In this document: one piece after another, positions 28,601 through 37,751 of the stretch
Position numbering within the stretch: position 1 is the first letter of the stretch
Layout: each line of letters opens with the position of its first letter
NCBI GenBank assembly: GCA_035447605.1
Contig: DAOTHJ010000015.1
Coordinates: 1 to 52,888 of the forward strand
Origin: UMGS1668 sp035447605
GTDB taxonomy: Bacteria; Bacillota; Clostridia; Oscillospirales; Ruminococcaceae
DNA: 52,888 nt
Direction of reading: 5' to 3'
Program-made: the position numbers and the translations under genes
Notes under the pieces: model-generated
Databases searched by the model: none
The model's input: only the letters and a program-made list of their open reading frames with translations
What the model was told of the DNA's origin: nothing

Positions 28601-30979
28601 TTACCAGATCACGTCGGTGTCGAGCACGCGGCCGCGGTTGGTGAGGGCGTCCAGCATGATGCGCTGTTCGACCTGGGCGACCATCTTGCGGGTGAATTTG
28701 ACGCGGTCCGGGTTGACGGAGATGCTGTCGATGCCGGAGCGCACGAGGAATTCGGCGAATTCCGGATAGACGCTCGGCGCCTGCCCGCAGATGGAGACGG
28801 TCTTGCCCTCTTTATGGGCCGCTTCGATCAGGTGTTTGACGGCGCGTTTGACGGCGAGGTTGCGCTCATCGAAGATGGCGGAAACCGTGTCGTTATCGCG
28901 GTCGCAGCCGAGCACCAGCATCGTCAGGTCGTTGGAGCCGATGGAATAGCCGTCGACGAACCGATTGAACTGGTCGGCGAGGATGATGTTGGCCGGAATC
29001 TCCGCCATCAGCCAGACCTTGAAGTCCGGGCCGCGGCGCAGTCCCTCTTCCGCCATGATCGTGACGACTTTTTCACACTCCGCGACGGTTCTGCAGAACG
29101 GAATCATCACATGCAGGTTTTTGAGGCCGTATTCCTCTCTCACCTTAAGGACCGCTTGGCATTCAAGGCGGAAGCCCTCGATGTATTTCGGATCGTAGTA
29201 GCGGGAGGCGCCTCTCCAGCCGAGCAGGGCGGAGGGCTCGTTGGGCTCAAATTCATCGCCGCCCTTGAGGTCGCGGTACTCGCTCGATTTGAAATCGGAG
29301 AAGCGCAGCGTGACCGGGCGGGGAGCCATCGCCTGGCAGACCTGACGGAAGCCCTCGGCCAGTTGGTCGACGACCTTCTCCGGGTGGCCGGATTTGATCA
29401 GATAGAGCGGATGCTCATGAATGTAGGTGGTCCAGATGAATTCCTCGCGCATCAGGCCGATGCCGTCGCAGGGAAGAGGCGCATATTTTTCGGCCAGATC
29501 TGGGTCGCCGAGGTTCATATAGATTTTGGTGCCGGTGACCGGGAAGGTCTCCGCGACAACAGCAGCAGCGGCCGGGGCGGCTTCGGGTTTCTTATCTTCC
29601 ACGATGCCCTTGTAAACGACGCCGTTGTTTGCGTCGACGGTGATCTCCATGCCGTCGGTGATGACCTCGGTGCAGGCGTCGCCGCGGCTCTTGGTGCCGA
29701 CGATGCAGGGGATGCCGAGCTCCCGGCTGACGATGGAGGCGTGGCAGGTCATGCCGCCGGAGTTGGTGACGATGGCCTTGGCCTTCTTCATGGCGGGCAC
29801 CCAGTCCGGTGCGGTCATTTCGGTAATGAGAATCTCGCCGTCATGGAACTGGTCGATATGCTCCGGGCTCAGGATGACATGCGCTTTTCCGGAGACGAGG
29901 CCCGGGCTTGCCGGAAGCCCTTTTACAATGACTTCGCGGGCGGCACCCTCGGCGCTCTTCTTGTTTTTGCGGCTCCAGACGGTCTCGGGGCGCGCCTGAA
30001 GCAGCCACGTTTTGCCGGTGCGCTCGTCGATGCCCCATTCCATATCCATGTAGCGGCCGTAGTGCTCCTCGAGTCTCTTCGCGTACCCGGCGAGCTCCAA
30101 AATCTGTTTATTGGTAAGCTTTTGCTGGATCGCATCCTCGGGGGCTACCTCGCGCTCCTCGCAGTCGCCGCCGGGTTTGCAGGCGTACATGACGTTCTGA
30201 ACATGCACGTCTCTGGAGACGATCTGCAGCGTCTTTTTGTCAATGAGGTAGTTGTCCGGCGTGACGATGCCCTGCACGACGTATTCGCCGAGGCCGTAGG
30301 CAGCCTCGATGATGATCTTGGTGTCGTCGCCGTTCGAAATGTTCACGGAGAACATGACGCCGGAGACCTTGGAGAAGACCATCATCTGGATGGCGGCGGA
30401 GAGGGCGAGATTCATATGATCGTAGCCCTGTTTTTCGCGGTAGAATGTGGCGCGGTCCGTAAAGCAGGAGGCGTAGCACTCCTTGACCTTTCTGACGACC
30501 TCGTCGCCGCCGACCACGTTGAGATACGTATCCTGCTGGCCCGCGAAGGAGGCGTCCGGCAGATCTTCCGCGGTTGCGCTGGAGCGGACGGCCACCATCG
30601 GCAGATCGTCGCCGATGAGCTCCGGGCAGTTGCGGCGGATGCGCGCAGCCAGCTCGATATAGGCGTCCTTAATGGCTTTTTCCAGATCGGCCGGCATCTG
30701 CTTTTCCACGAATTTGGTGCGGATAGCGGTGCAGACTTCGTGAAGCTTATCGGAATTATCAACGTCAAGGCCCTTGAGCATCGCATACATTTCATCTTTC
30801 AGGCCGGTGGATTCCAAAAAGTACCGATAGGCATAGGCGGTTGTGGCGAAGCCGTACGGGACGGGGACATCCGTTTTGGAAGTCATTTCGCCAAGGGAAG
30901 AGGATTTACCTCCAACGATAGAAACATCGCTTCGTTCCAGCTCGTCAAACCAGAGCAGGAATTGATTTTCTTTTTCCAT
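28601..30979 (-). CDS. ppsA: Phosphoenolpyruvate synthase
   Basis: Makes PEP from pyruvate and ATP (AMP + phosphate products) for gluconeogenesis in the cytoplasm. The start is the ATG at 30979 (MEKENQFLLWFDELERSDVS), 7 nt after GAGGTG; the frame to 31177 has no ribosome site. The 792-residue protein has an ATP-grasp domain (about 15-330; GGKSSSLGEMT, AVRSSATAEDLPDASFAGQQ), a swivelling domain (about 345-440) with phosphorylated His413 in GGMTCHASIVSREL, and a TIM-barrel PEP domain (about 470-790). The last shows GIGLMREEFIW, FSDFKSSEYRDLKGG, and SIGSNDLTMLVLGCDRDN near the end. Length fits PpsA (about 790) rather than PpdK (about 880). Confidence 0.94.
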   Translation of the reverse strand: MEKENQFLLWFDELERSDVSIVGGKSSSLGEMTSKTDVPVPYGFATTAYAYRYFLESTGLKDEMYAMLKGLDVDNSDKLHEVCTAIRTKFVEKQMPADLEKAIKDAYIELAARIRRNCPELIGDDLPMVAVRSSATAEDLPDASFAGQQDTYLNVVGGDEVVRKVKECYASCFTDRATFYREKQGYDHMNLALSAAIQMMVFSKVSGVMFSVNISNGDDTKIIIEAAYGLGEYVVQGIVTPDNYLIDKKTLQIVSRDVHVQNVMYACKPGGDCEEREVAPEDAIQQKLTNKQILELAGYAKRLEEHYGRYMDMEWGIDERTGKTWLLQARPETVWSRKNKKSAEGAAREVIVKGLPASPGLVSGKAHVILSPEHIDQFHDGEILITEMTAPDWVPAMKKAKAIVTNSGGMTCHASIVSRELGIPCIVGTKSRGDACTEVITDGMEITVDANNGVVYKGIVEDKKPEAAPAAAAVVAETFPVTGTKIYMNLGDPDLAEKYAPLPCDGIGLMREEFIWTTYIHEHPLYLIKSGHPEKVVDQLAEGFRQVCQAMAPRPVTLRFSDFKSSEYRDLKGGDEFEPNEPSALLGWRGASRYYDPKYIEGFRLECQAVLKVREEYGLKNLHVMIPFCRTVAECEKVVTIMAEEGLRRGPDFKVWLMAEIPANIILADQFNRFVDGYSIGSNDLTMLVLGCDRDNDTVSAIFDERNLAVKRAVKHLIEAAHKEGKTVSICGQAPSVYPEFAEFLVRSGIDSISVNPDRVKFTRKMVAQVEQRIMLDALTNRGRVLDTDVIW

Positions 30980-30991
30980 CTTTTCACCTCG

Positions 30992-31041
30992 TTTACTAAA
31001 TGTTACTAAATTAGTATAATCTTTTTCCGCAATGCGCGCAA
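30992..31041 (-). promoter_or_regulatory. Promoter and direct repeats upstream of ppsA
   Basis: TTGCGC (31036-31041)-17-TATACT (31013-31018) on the minus strand. The leader then contains ATTTAGTAAC followed at once by ATTTAGTAAA (30992-31011), a 10-bp direct repeat on one helical face, a plausible regulator site. The further 190 bp to 31228 show nothing clear. Confidence 0.6.
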
Positions 31042-31228
31042 GCAAATGCACAAGAATTTCTTGGATTGTTAAAAAAAACAGGGGATATTTTATAAAAAAC
31101 GGCTGTTTTATCCTTGGAACTTCGGGCTTGCGGAGAAAAACCCAGCGATCTTTTTTCCATGAAACACCCCCGATCAAAGACCATATTTTTATTCCGGACC
31201 CATTGGGAACAAATTGCTTTTTATGAAG

Positions 31229-32398
31229 TTATCTTATTTTCCGCGCTTCGAGATAATACCGCTTTTCGTACGGATGTCCCATCGCGAAGCTCTTTCGGAC
31301 AAAGCGGCCGTTCTTCCGTACCACATCAAAGAGCCCTTCCTTGTCGAAAGTTTCATAAGTGAAGGCCAGACTGCGCGGCTTTTTGCCGAGCTCCCGGCAG
31401 GTGCGGGCGTCATGCACATATTCGAGCTGCGCCTCGGGGTGAGATTCGAGCCACCGGTCGAGAATCGGCTGAAGCGTCTGCAAATCCGGCAGATGCGAAA
31501 GATCCAGCCCCATTTCGGCAAGAGCCTTATCAGAATCGACATTTGTCAGCAGGCGGTTCATGCCCTCGTAGGGCATCGCCGGATCATAGAGATTGATGAT
31601 CTCGGCGAGCGCGTAACGGGCGGGATGGGTTTCACGCTCGGCGGGGGAGAGCGTGGGTTTCAGCTCCTCCCAGTAGCTCTTCGCCGCGGCGAAGGAGTGG
31701 TTGCCGTCGCCCATGGCAAAGAGAAAGCCGTCGCCGCTTTGGTCGCGGAGAATCTCCAATGCGCCGGCCACCTTGCCGAGCAGCTCCGGGGAATCGACGC
31801 GGTATCCGGTGATGTGGCCGCCGCCCTCCATCAGGTCGAAGTCGTAGAGAAGGGGCAGGTTGTAGGTCTCCGCATCCAGCGCGCGCATCAGCAGGTTCTC
31901 GCGGTCGTCGATGAGCACGAGCACGTGCGGCAGTTCAAGGGGCGACTGCTTTCGGATCTCCACGCGGGGCGGTACCCGGCTGAGGACGGTCTCCTCGGTC
32001 GCCCGGATCAGAAGTTTGGAATCCGGGTTAAAATCATACTGCTCCATATCGAAGGCTACAATCAAGCCCCTTCGCTCGCCGTCCGGCGTTTTTCTCCGGC
32101 AAAAGACCATCGTCTCGCCCTTATTTTCCAGCGTGCCGTCGGAGAGATAGCACTCCATCGCCGCCGCGCGCTTCGCGTAATCGCGGTCGCCGCGCAGCAG
32201 AAACGCCTCAGGCAGAATCATATTGAGCGCCGAGGGCGCGTCCCCGACAAAATTGCTCACGCGGTCCCAGTATTCCGGCTGAGCCGCATACTGATCGCAG
32301 GCGAGCACGGCATATTTCTGAAGATCCACGGTGTTGTTCGGCAGCCAGATCTCCGGCACTTTGATGCCAAGGGCTGCAAATCGTTCCTCTAAATTCAT
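31229..32398 (-). CDS. DUF1015-family protein, third gene of the serine operon
   Basis: The start is the ATG at 32398 (MNLEERFAALGIKVPEIWLP), with GGAGG 5 nt upstream; an ATG at 32410 has a poorer spacing. The 389-residue protein has the DUF1015 landmarks YAVLACDQYAAQPEYWDRV near the N-terminus and MGDGNHSFAAAKSYWEELK in the middle, the latter resembling the ParB/Srx nuclease-like GxxR/H region that gives some members a ParB label. No biochemical role is firmly known to me. It follows serC and serA by 69 nt on the same strand, an arrangement I recall as recurrent in Firmicutes, which points to a step or control in serine biosynthesis. Confidence 0.85.
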   Translation of the reverse strand: MNLEERFAALGIKVPEIWLPNNTVDLQKYAVLACDQYAAQPEYWDRVSNFVGDAPSALNMILPEAFLLRGDRDYAKRAAAMECYLSDGTLENKGETMVFCRRKTPDGERRGLIVAFDMEQYDFNPDSKLLIRATEETVLSRVPPRVEIRKQSPLELPHVLVLIDDRENLLMRALDAETYNLPLLYDFDLMEGGGHITGYRVDSPELLGKVAGALEILRDQSGDGFLFAMGDGNHSFAAAKSYWEELKPTLSPAERETHPARYALAEIINLYDPAMPYEGMNRLLTNVDSDKALAEMGLDLSHLPDLQTLQPILDRWLESHPEAQLEYVHDARTCRELGKKPRSLAFTYETFDKEGLFDVVRKNGRFVRKSFAMGHPYEKRYYLEARKIR

Positions 32399-32467
32399 GT
32401 TTTCCTCCATAATCCTTAAGAAACGAACGGCGGCCCGTTTCCGAGCCGCTGAACTGATAAAATCCTG

Positions 32468-33631
32468 TCAGAGAACCCGGACCCGTCTGACGTTCTCAAG
32501 AGCTTCGAGCTCGCCGGCAAGGGAATCCGGAAAATCCGTGTTGAAATCCAGGATCGTATATGCAATTTCTCCGAGGGATTTGTTGACGAGGTTTTCGATG
32601 TTGAGCCCGGCGGCGGCAACTTTTTCGGTGATCATGCCGAGCATGCCGGGAACGTTGCTGTGAATCAGGGTGACGCGGGCTCCGGCCGCTCTTGGGAAGC
32701 TGACCGCAGGCAGGTTCACGGAATTCGCAATGTTGCCGTTCTCCAGATAATCGATGATCTCCTTTGCGCCCATCACCGCGCAGTTTTCGTCTGCTTCCGG
32801 CGTTCCGGCGCCGAGGTGCGGCGTGCAGAAGACGGTTTCGATCGCAAGCTGTGCCTTGGTGGGGAAGTCGGTCGCAAAGCCCTTCACCTTCCCGCTGAGG
32901 AGCGCCGCATTGAGTGCCTCCTCGTTGATGATCGGGCCGCGGGCATAGTTAATCAAGTAGACGCCGGGCTTCATCATATCGATTTCGATCGCGCCAATAT
33001 AATCGCGGGTCTCGTCGTTGAGCGGGACATGCACGGTGATATAGTCGCAGGTCTTGTAGATCTCCGTGACGTCGTCGGTGAAATTGAGATAGGCGCGCAG
33101 TTCCTTCTTGCGCATAGGCAGCAGGTAGGGGTCGTAGCCGATCACGTCCATGCCGAGATCGGAGCAGGCTTTCGCCATCCGGGAGCCGATCGAGCCGACG
33201 CCGATGATGCCGATACGTTTGCCCATGATCTCCGGTCCGCGGAAGACCTCTTTGCCTTTTTCCACCGCTTTTCCGGGCTCGCTTTCGCTGTCCTTCAGGG
33301 TTTTGACCCATGAGGAAGCGGCTTCCACGTTGCGGGTGATCGAGACAATGGCGGCGATGGCGAGCTCTTTTACGGCATTGGCGTTGCCGCCGGGCGTGTT
33401 AAAAACCGCGATGCCGTTTTCGGTGCAGCGGTCGACCGGGATCGTGTTGACGCCCGCGCCGACGCGGACGATCGCCTTGAGCTTGTCGCCGAAGACGAGG
33501 TCGTGCAGGGGAGCGGAGTGAACCATGATCGCATCCGGGTTATCAAGCACGTCGGTGATGACGTACTTGGTCTTATCATAAAGATCAAGGCCGACCTGGC
33601 CGATTTTATTGTAGGTGTTGATAATATACAT
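32468..33631 (-). CDS. serA: D-3-phosphoglycerate dehydrogenase
   Basis: Oxidises 3-phosphoglycerate to 3-phosphohydroxypyruvate with NAD, the first step of serine synthesis. The 387-residue protein shows a catalytic domain split around a Rossmann fold: MGKRIGIIGVGSIGSRMAKA (about 137-156), catalytic Arg in NYARGPIINEEAL, Glu in the following segment, and His in CTPHLGAGTPEADENCAVM. A C-terminal ACT domain (about 318-387; ARVTLIHSNVPGMLGMITEK) would bind serine or another effector. AAGGAG lies 9 nt before the ATG. Second gene of the serine operon, 150 nt after serC. Confidence 0.94.
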   Translation of the reverse strand: MYIINTYNKIGQVGLDLYDKTKYVITDVLDNPDAIMVHSAPLHDLVFGDKLKAIVRVGAGVNTIPVDRCTENGIAVFNTPGGNANAVKELAIAAIVSITRNVEAASSWVKTLKDSESEPGKAVEKGKEVFRGPEIMGKRIGIIGVGSIGSRMAKACSDLGMDVIGYDPYLLPMRKKELRAYLNFTDDVTEIYKTCDYITVHVPLNDETRDYIGAIEIDMMKPGVYLINYARGPIINEEALNAALLSGKVKGFATDFPTKAQLAIETVFCTPHLGAGTPEADENCAVMGAKEIIDYLENGNIANSVNLPAVSFPRAAGARVTLIHSNVPGMLGMITEKVAAAGLNIENLVNKSLGEIAYTILDFNTDFPDSLAGELEALENVRRVRVL

Positions 33632-33781
33632 GAAAGAAATCTCCTTATCGTTAAAAAATGATGGTCCGTTCCTCTATGGGATGCGGCGGCTCTCCGGCCG
33701 GGAAGACGAAAAATGTTCTCCGGGCGGGAAAAAGCGGGCGCCGACCCCATCGGGAAGCGCGGACGGAAAGGGCAGAGGAGA

Positions 33782-34867
33782 TTACAGAACCTGTTTTTCA
33801 AAGTCGCGCATACATTCCACGAGCTTCACCACGCCTTCGGTCGGCATGGCGTTGTAGATCGAAGCCCGGCAGCCGCCAACAGCGCGGTGCCCCTTGATGT
33901 TGATGAGGCCGCGTTCCTCCGCCATGCGGAGAAAATCGGCGGTCAGCTTCTCGTCGGGCAGCGTGAAGGTGACGTTCATGCTGGAACGGAATTCCTTCGC
34001 GGCGACCGGACGGAAGAGCTTCGATTCGTCAAGCGCGGAATAGAGGATCGCGGCTTTTTCGGCGTTGTGTTTTTCCAAAGCGGGTACGCCGCCCTGGTCG
34101 AGCACCCACTGAAACACGAGTCCGGCGACGTAGATCGCGAAGGCCGGCGGCGTGTTGTACATGGATCCTGTCTCTGCCATGACTTTATATTGCAGCATGG
34201 ATGGGACGACGGAGTCGATCTCATCCGGAATAGCCGATTTTTTGACAATGACGACCGTGACGCCGGCGATGCCCATATTTTTCTGGGCGCCTGCGTAGAT
34301 CAGCGTATATTTGTTCACGTCGATCACGCGGCTGAGAATCGCGGAGGACCAATCCGCCACCAGCGGGATGCCGTTCGTCTCAGGCTCCGTCCGGTAGGCG
34401 GTGCCGTAGATCGTGTTGTTCCCGGTGATGTGCAGATAGGAAGCATCCGGAGAAAGCATATCGGGCGTCAGATCCGGGATTGTGGTGTAGCCGGACAACG
34501 AGCCGTCGGAAACGGCATTGGCACAACACCACCTTTTCGCCTCTGCGAAGGCTTTTTTTGCAAAGACTCCGGTGACGGCGTAATCCGCGGTTCCGCCGCG
34601 TTTTACGAGGTTCATCGGAACCATGGAGAACTGAAGGGAGGCGCCCCCCTGTAAAAAGAGCACCGCGTAGTCCTCCGGAATTTGCATCAGCTTGCGCAGA
34701 GTCTCTTCCGCACGGGCGATAATGGCTTCATAGGCGTGAGATCGATGGCTCATCTCCATGACGCTGCATCCAGCGCCGGGATAGCAGACCAGATCCCGCT
34801 GCGCCTGTTCGAGCACAGGCAGCGGCAGCATCGACGGCCCTGCGGAGAAGTTATACACCCGATCCAT
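33782..34867 (-). CDS. serC: Phosphoserine aminotransferase
   Basis: PLP enzyme that converts 3-phosphohydroxypyruvate and glutamate into phosphoserine and 2-oxoglutarate. The start is the ATG at 34867 (MDRVYNFSAGPSMLPLPVLE), 8 nt after AAAGGAG; the GTG at 34876 overlaps that site. The 361-residue protein has the NFSAGPSMLP opening, FLQGGASLQFSMVPMNL, the PLP-binding Lys in YAGAQKNMGIAGVTVVIVKK, and the C-terminal HRAVGGCRASIYNAMPTEGV. Complete. First gene of serC-serA-DUF1015. Confidence 0.95.
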   Translation of the reverse strand: MDRVYNFSAGPSMLPLPVLEQAQRDLVCYPGAGCSVMEMSHRSHAYEAIIARAEETLRKLMQIPEDYAVLFLQGGASLQFSMVPMNLVKRGGTADYAVTGVFAKKAFAEAKRWCCANAVSDGSLSGYTTIPDLTPDMLSPDASYLHITGNNTIYGTAYRTEPETNGIPLVADWSSAILSRVIDVNKYTLIYAGAQKNMGIAGVTVVIVKKSAIPDEIDSVVPSMLQYKVMAETGSMYNTPPAFAIYVAGLVFQWVLDQGGVPALEKHNAEKAAILYSALDESKLFRPVAAKEFRSSMNVTFTLPDEKLTADFLRMAEERGLINIKGHRAVGGCRASIYNAMPTEGVVKLVECMRDFEKQVL

Positions 34868-34920
34868 CCGATTCACTCCTTTGAAACAATTTCTGCATGG
34901 GAAGAGAGTATGTATTCATC

Positions 34921-34988
34921 ATTTTACCATACCTCAGGAAATAATCAAGACTTTTTGAATAAAACGGGAAAATGAATTTCATAATTCA
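34921..34988. promoter_or_regulatory. Serine-operon promoter and a dyad in the divergent region
   Basis: Minus strand TTGATT (34943-34948)-16-TAAAAT (34921-34926) for serC. Further out lies a perfect dyad TGAATT-TCAT-AATTCA (34973-34988), between the serC promoter and the TetR promoter: a possible TetR operator. Confidence 0.6.
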
Positions 34989-35043
34989 CGAAAAATCGAC
35001 ATAAATGAGATCGTTTTATCCTTTTGAATGTTTGAAAAAACGC

Positions 35044-35072
35044 TTGATGATTCACAAATAGAATGCTACACT
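35044..35072 (+). promoter_or_regulatory. Promoter of the TetR gene
   Basis: TTGATG (35044-35049)-17-TACACT (35067-35072), about 22 nt before the ATG. Confidence 0.7.
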
Positions 35073-35094
35073 ATATAAAAAGGAGGGGAGTGCC

Positions 35095-35685
35095 ATGCCG
35101 AAAAAAAATTCCCGCAACACAAAAAGCCGCATCGTTGACGCCGCGTGGCATCTTTTTTACCGGCAAGGGTACGACGACACGACCATCGACGACATCATCG
35201 AGGAATCCGGGACCTCCAAAGGTTCCTTCTATCATTATTTTGAAGGAAAAGATGCACTGCTTTCTTCGCTCTCGATTCTCTTCGATGAGAAATACGAGGA
35301 GCTGGAAGAGACGATGGACCCGGAGATGGATGCCTTCGACGAGCTGATCTATCTTAACGAGGAACTTTTTGGCATGATCGAAAACACCGTCGCCATCGAT
35401 CTGCTTGCGCGCCTGTATTCCTCCCAGCTCGTGACAAAAGGGGATAAGCATCTGCTCGACCGCAACCGTACTTATTATAAGCTCCTCCGAACGATTGTGA
35501 CAAGGGGACAGGAACGGGGCGAGCTGCGGGACGACGTCTCCGCCAACGAGATCGTCAAAGCCTATGCGCTTTTGGAACGCGCACTGCTCTACGATTGGTG
35601 CATCTGCAACGGAGAATATTCCCTCCGGCAGTATTCCAAACGCATGATGCCCGTATTTTTGCATGAATTCCGAAAAAATATTTAA
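35095..35685 (+). CDS. TetR/AcrR-family transcriptional regulator
   Basis: The 196-residue protein has an N-terminal TetR helix-turn-helix (residues 10-56; SRIVDAAWHLFYRQGYDDTT, IIEESGTSKGSFYHYFEGKD) and a helical ligand domain (60-196). The ATG at 35095 follows AAGGAGGGGAG. It faces away from the serine operon and lies ahead of the PutP gene on the same strand, 190 nt away behind a separate promoter. Ligand and targets are unknown; a dyad at 34973 may be its operator. Confidence 0.92.
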   Translation: MPKKNSRNTKSRIVDAAWHLFYRQGYDDTTIDDIIEESGTSKGSFYHYFEGKDALLSSLSILFDEKYEELEETMDPEMDAFDELIYLNEELFGMIENTVAIDLLARLYSSQLVTKGDKHLLDRNRTYYKLLRTIVTRGQERGELRDDVSANEIVKAYALLERALLYDWCICNGEYSLRQYSKRMMPVFLHEFRKNI

Positions 35686-35831
35686 AAAAATATTTTTCTT
35701 GGTATTATTTGCAGTCTATAAATAAATATATCGATAAAACATCATAAATAAGAGAATATTTAATATGAAATACCGGCTTGGAACAGAATGAAGTACATAC
35801 TTTATTCTGTATTCTCGTACGGTATTTTTTG

Positions 35832-35840
35832 TGTTATAAT
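35832..35840 (+). promoter_or_regulatory. Extended -10 of putP
   Basis: TGTTATAAT (TGn plus TATAAT at 35835-35840), 38 nt before the ATG; no good -35. Confidence 0.5.
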
Positions 35841-35877
35841 CACGTTATTCTGCAACAACGGAACGGAGTGATAGTTT

Positions 35878-37419
35878 ATGACACAGGGACAGATTTTTAT
35901 GACGATTTCCATTGTCCTTTATATTATGCTGGTAATCGTCATCGGCCTGTGGTACGCCAAGAAAAACAAAACGACCGACGACTTCTATATCGGTGGCAGA
36001 ACGCTGGGGCCGTATGTGACGGCGATGAGCGCCGAAGCGACCGATATGAGCGCGTGGCTGCTTATGGGACTCCCGGGCACAGCCTATTTTTTTGGTACGG
36101 CGGAAGCCTTCTGGACGGCGGTCGGTCTTGCGGTCGGCACCTACCTTGCGTGGCTGCTTGAAGCGAAGCGTCTGCGCCGCTATTCCCAGGCGGTCGGCGC
36201 CATCACGATCCCGGATTTCTTCGCGAACCGCTTCCACGATAAAAGCAAGCTGCTGCTGCTGATCTCTTCCATTACGATCATCGTCTTTTTCGTGCCGTAC
36301 ACCTCCTCCGGCTTTAATGCGAGCGGCAAGCTCTTTGCGAGCCTCTTCGGCGTGGATTACCGCGCGGCCATGCTCATCAGCGCGGTGGTCATCGTGGTCT
36401 ATACGGCATTGGGCGGTTTCCTCGCGGAATCCACAACGGACCTGATTCAGGGCATCATCATGAGCTTCTCGCTCGGATTCGTCTTTATTTACGGCGTGAT
36501 TCATGCCGGCGGATTCGGCAACGTGATCGAAAACGCCTCCAAACTGCCGGGCTATCTGAGCGTCTCCGCGAGCTATGTCTGGGAGACCGGAGGCAGTCAG
36601 CCTTATACGGTGCTCGCGGCGATCTGCCTCCTGGCATGGGGGCTCGGCTATTTCGGCATGCCGCATTTCGTCCTGCGCTTCATGGCAATCCGGGATGAAA
36701 ATAAAATCAAGGTGGCGCGTAGGGTCGCCTCCATCTGGGTTGTCATCTCCATGAGCGTCGCCATTCTGATCGGCGTTACCGGCTTCAGCCTTTCGCAGGA
36801 CGGCATGATCGCCTCGCTCAATACATACAGCGACGCGGAGACGGTCATCGTCTCCATCTCCAACTACCTGAGCCAGCACGGCGTGATCGCGGCGCTGCTG
36901 GCGGGCCTTGTCATCGCGGGCATCCTTGCCAGCACGATGTCCACCTCCGACTCGCAGCTGCTGGTCGCATCCTCCGCGGCTGCGCAGAACGTGCTTCAGG
37001 GCGTCTTTGGCGTCAAGCTCACGGAGAAGCAGGCCATGTTGGCGGCGAGAATTACCGTCATTGCCATTGCGGTCATCGCGGCGGCCGAGGCGTGGGAGCC
37101 CGGCTCCGTTTTCTCCATTGTCTCCTTTGCGTGGGCAGGCTTTGGTGCCGCGTTCGGGCCGGTCATGCTCTGCGGCCTGTTCTGGAAACGGACCAACCGC
37201 GCCGGCGCGCTGGCCGGTATGATCTCCGGAGGAGCCATGGTGTTTATCTGGAAATATCTCGTCCGTCCGCTGGGCGGCGGATGGAATGTCTATGAGCTGC
37301 TCCCGGCCTTCATTTTTGGGCTGATGATAACCGTTATCGTAAGCCTCCTGACCGAAAGGCCTTCCGCCGAGATGGAGCACGAATTCGATTATGCGGCCGG
37401 AAAAGTGAATCTCATCTGA
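35878..37419 (+). CDS. putP: Sodium/proline symporter (SSS family)
   Basis: Sodium-coupled uptake of proline, a carbon, nitrogen and osmoprotectant source. The 513-residue protein has 13 predicted membrane segments starting with MTISIVLYIMLVIVIGLWYA, and the SSS-family landmarks DDFYIGGRTLGPYVTAMSAE, ATDMSAWLLMGLPG (with the sodium-site Ser/Asp region), GGFLAESTTDLIQGIIM and AGILASTMSTSDSQLLVAS. Length equals E. coli PutP (502) within a few residues. Ribosome site GGAG lies 10 nt before the ATG. It is monocistronic. Confidence 0.93.
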   Translation: MTQGQIFMTISIVLYIMLVIVIGLWYAKKNKTTDDFYIGGRTLGPYVTAMSAEATDMSAWLLMGLPGTAYFFGTAEAFWTAVGLAVGTYLAWLLEAKRLRRYSQAVGAITIPDFFANRFHDKSKLLLLISSITIIVFFVPYTSSGFNASGKLFASLFGVDYRAAMLISAVVIVVYTALGGFLAESTTDLIQGIIMSFSLGFVFIYGVIHAGGFGNVIENASKLPGYLSVSASYVWETGGSQPYTVLAAICLLAWGLGYFGMPHFVLRFMAIRDENKIKVARRVASIWVVISMSVAILIGVTGFSLSQDGMIASLNTYSDAETVIVSISNYLSQHGVIAALLAGLVIAGILASTMSTSDSQLLVASSAAAQNVLQGVFGVKLTEKQAMLAARITVIAIAVIAAAEAWEPGSVFSIVSFAWAGFGAAFGPVMLCGLFWKRTNRAGALAGMISGGAMVFIWKYLVRPLGGGWNVYELLPAFIFGLMITVIVSLLTERPSAEMEHEFDYAAGKVNLI

Positions 37420-37496
37420 TCCGTTTTTCCATCAGCTTCTGCCGGCGGTTCCGTCTTCCGGAAGCACCGCGTCATACAAAAAATTCCTCCAAAATT

Positions 37497-37532
37497 AAAC
37501 CCCCTTCCGGAGCCCGCTCCGGAAGGGGGTTT
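37497..37532 (+). terminator. Terminator of putP
   Basis: Perfect stem AAACCCCCTTCCGGAG (37497-37512) / CTCCGGAAGGGGGTTT (37517-37532). Confidence 0.85.
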
Positions 37533-37751
37533 GACGTTTATGTGGATTTCAAGCAGGCGGTAGGGGAGAAGCGGGGCTTGGATATTTCGCCTTTTGGCCG
37601 GCTTCATCGGATGCCCCGGCATACCGGCAGGGTTTATGGGCCGCCCGCCGCGCGAAAACGCGATAACCAATTTCCGGCGATGATTCTTTGTAAACGCCGG
37701 GGCGCTATCCTGAACCGTTCGGAATTGTTTGAAGCGGAGTTTCGGCCCTGC
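37533..37751. other. Intergenic stretch without a recognised gene
   Basis: About 220 bp between the putP terminator and the convergent lipoprotein gene; no ribosome-site-supported frame and no clear second terminator are seen. Confidence 0.4.

Noticed and set aside
28814..31009. Long open frame antisense to the PEP synthase gene
   Set aside because: Shadow of the real gene; no start signal and no recognisable protein.
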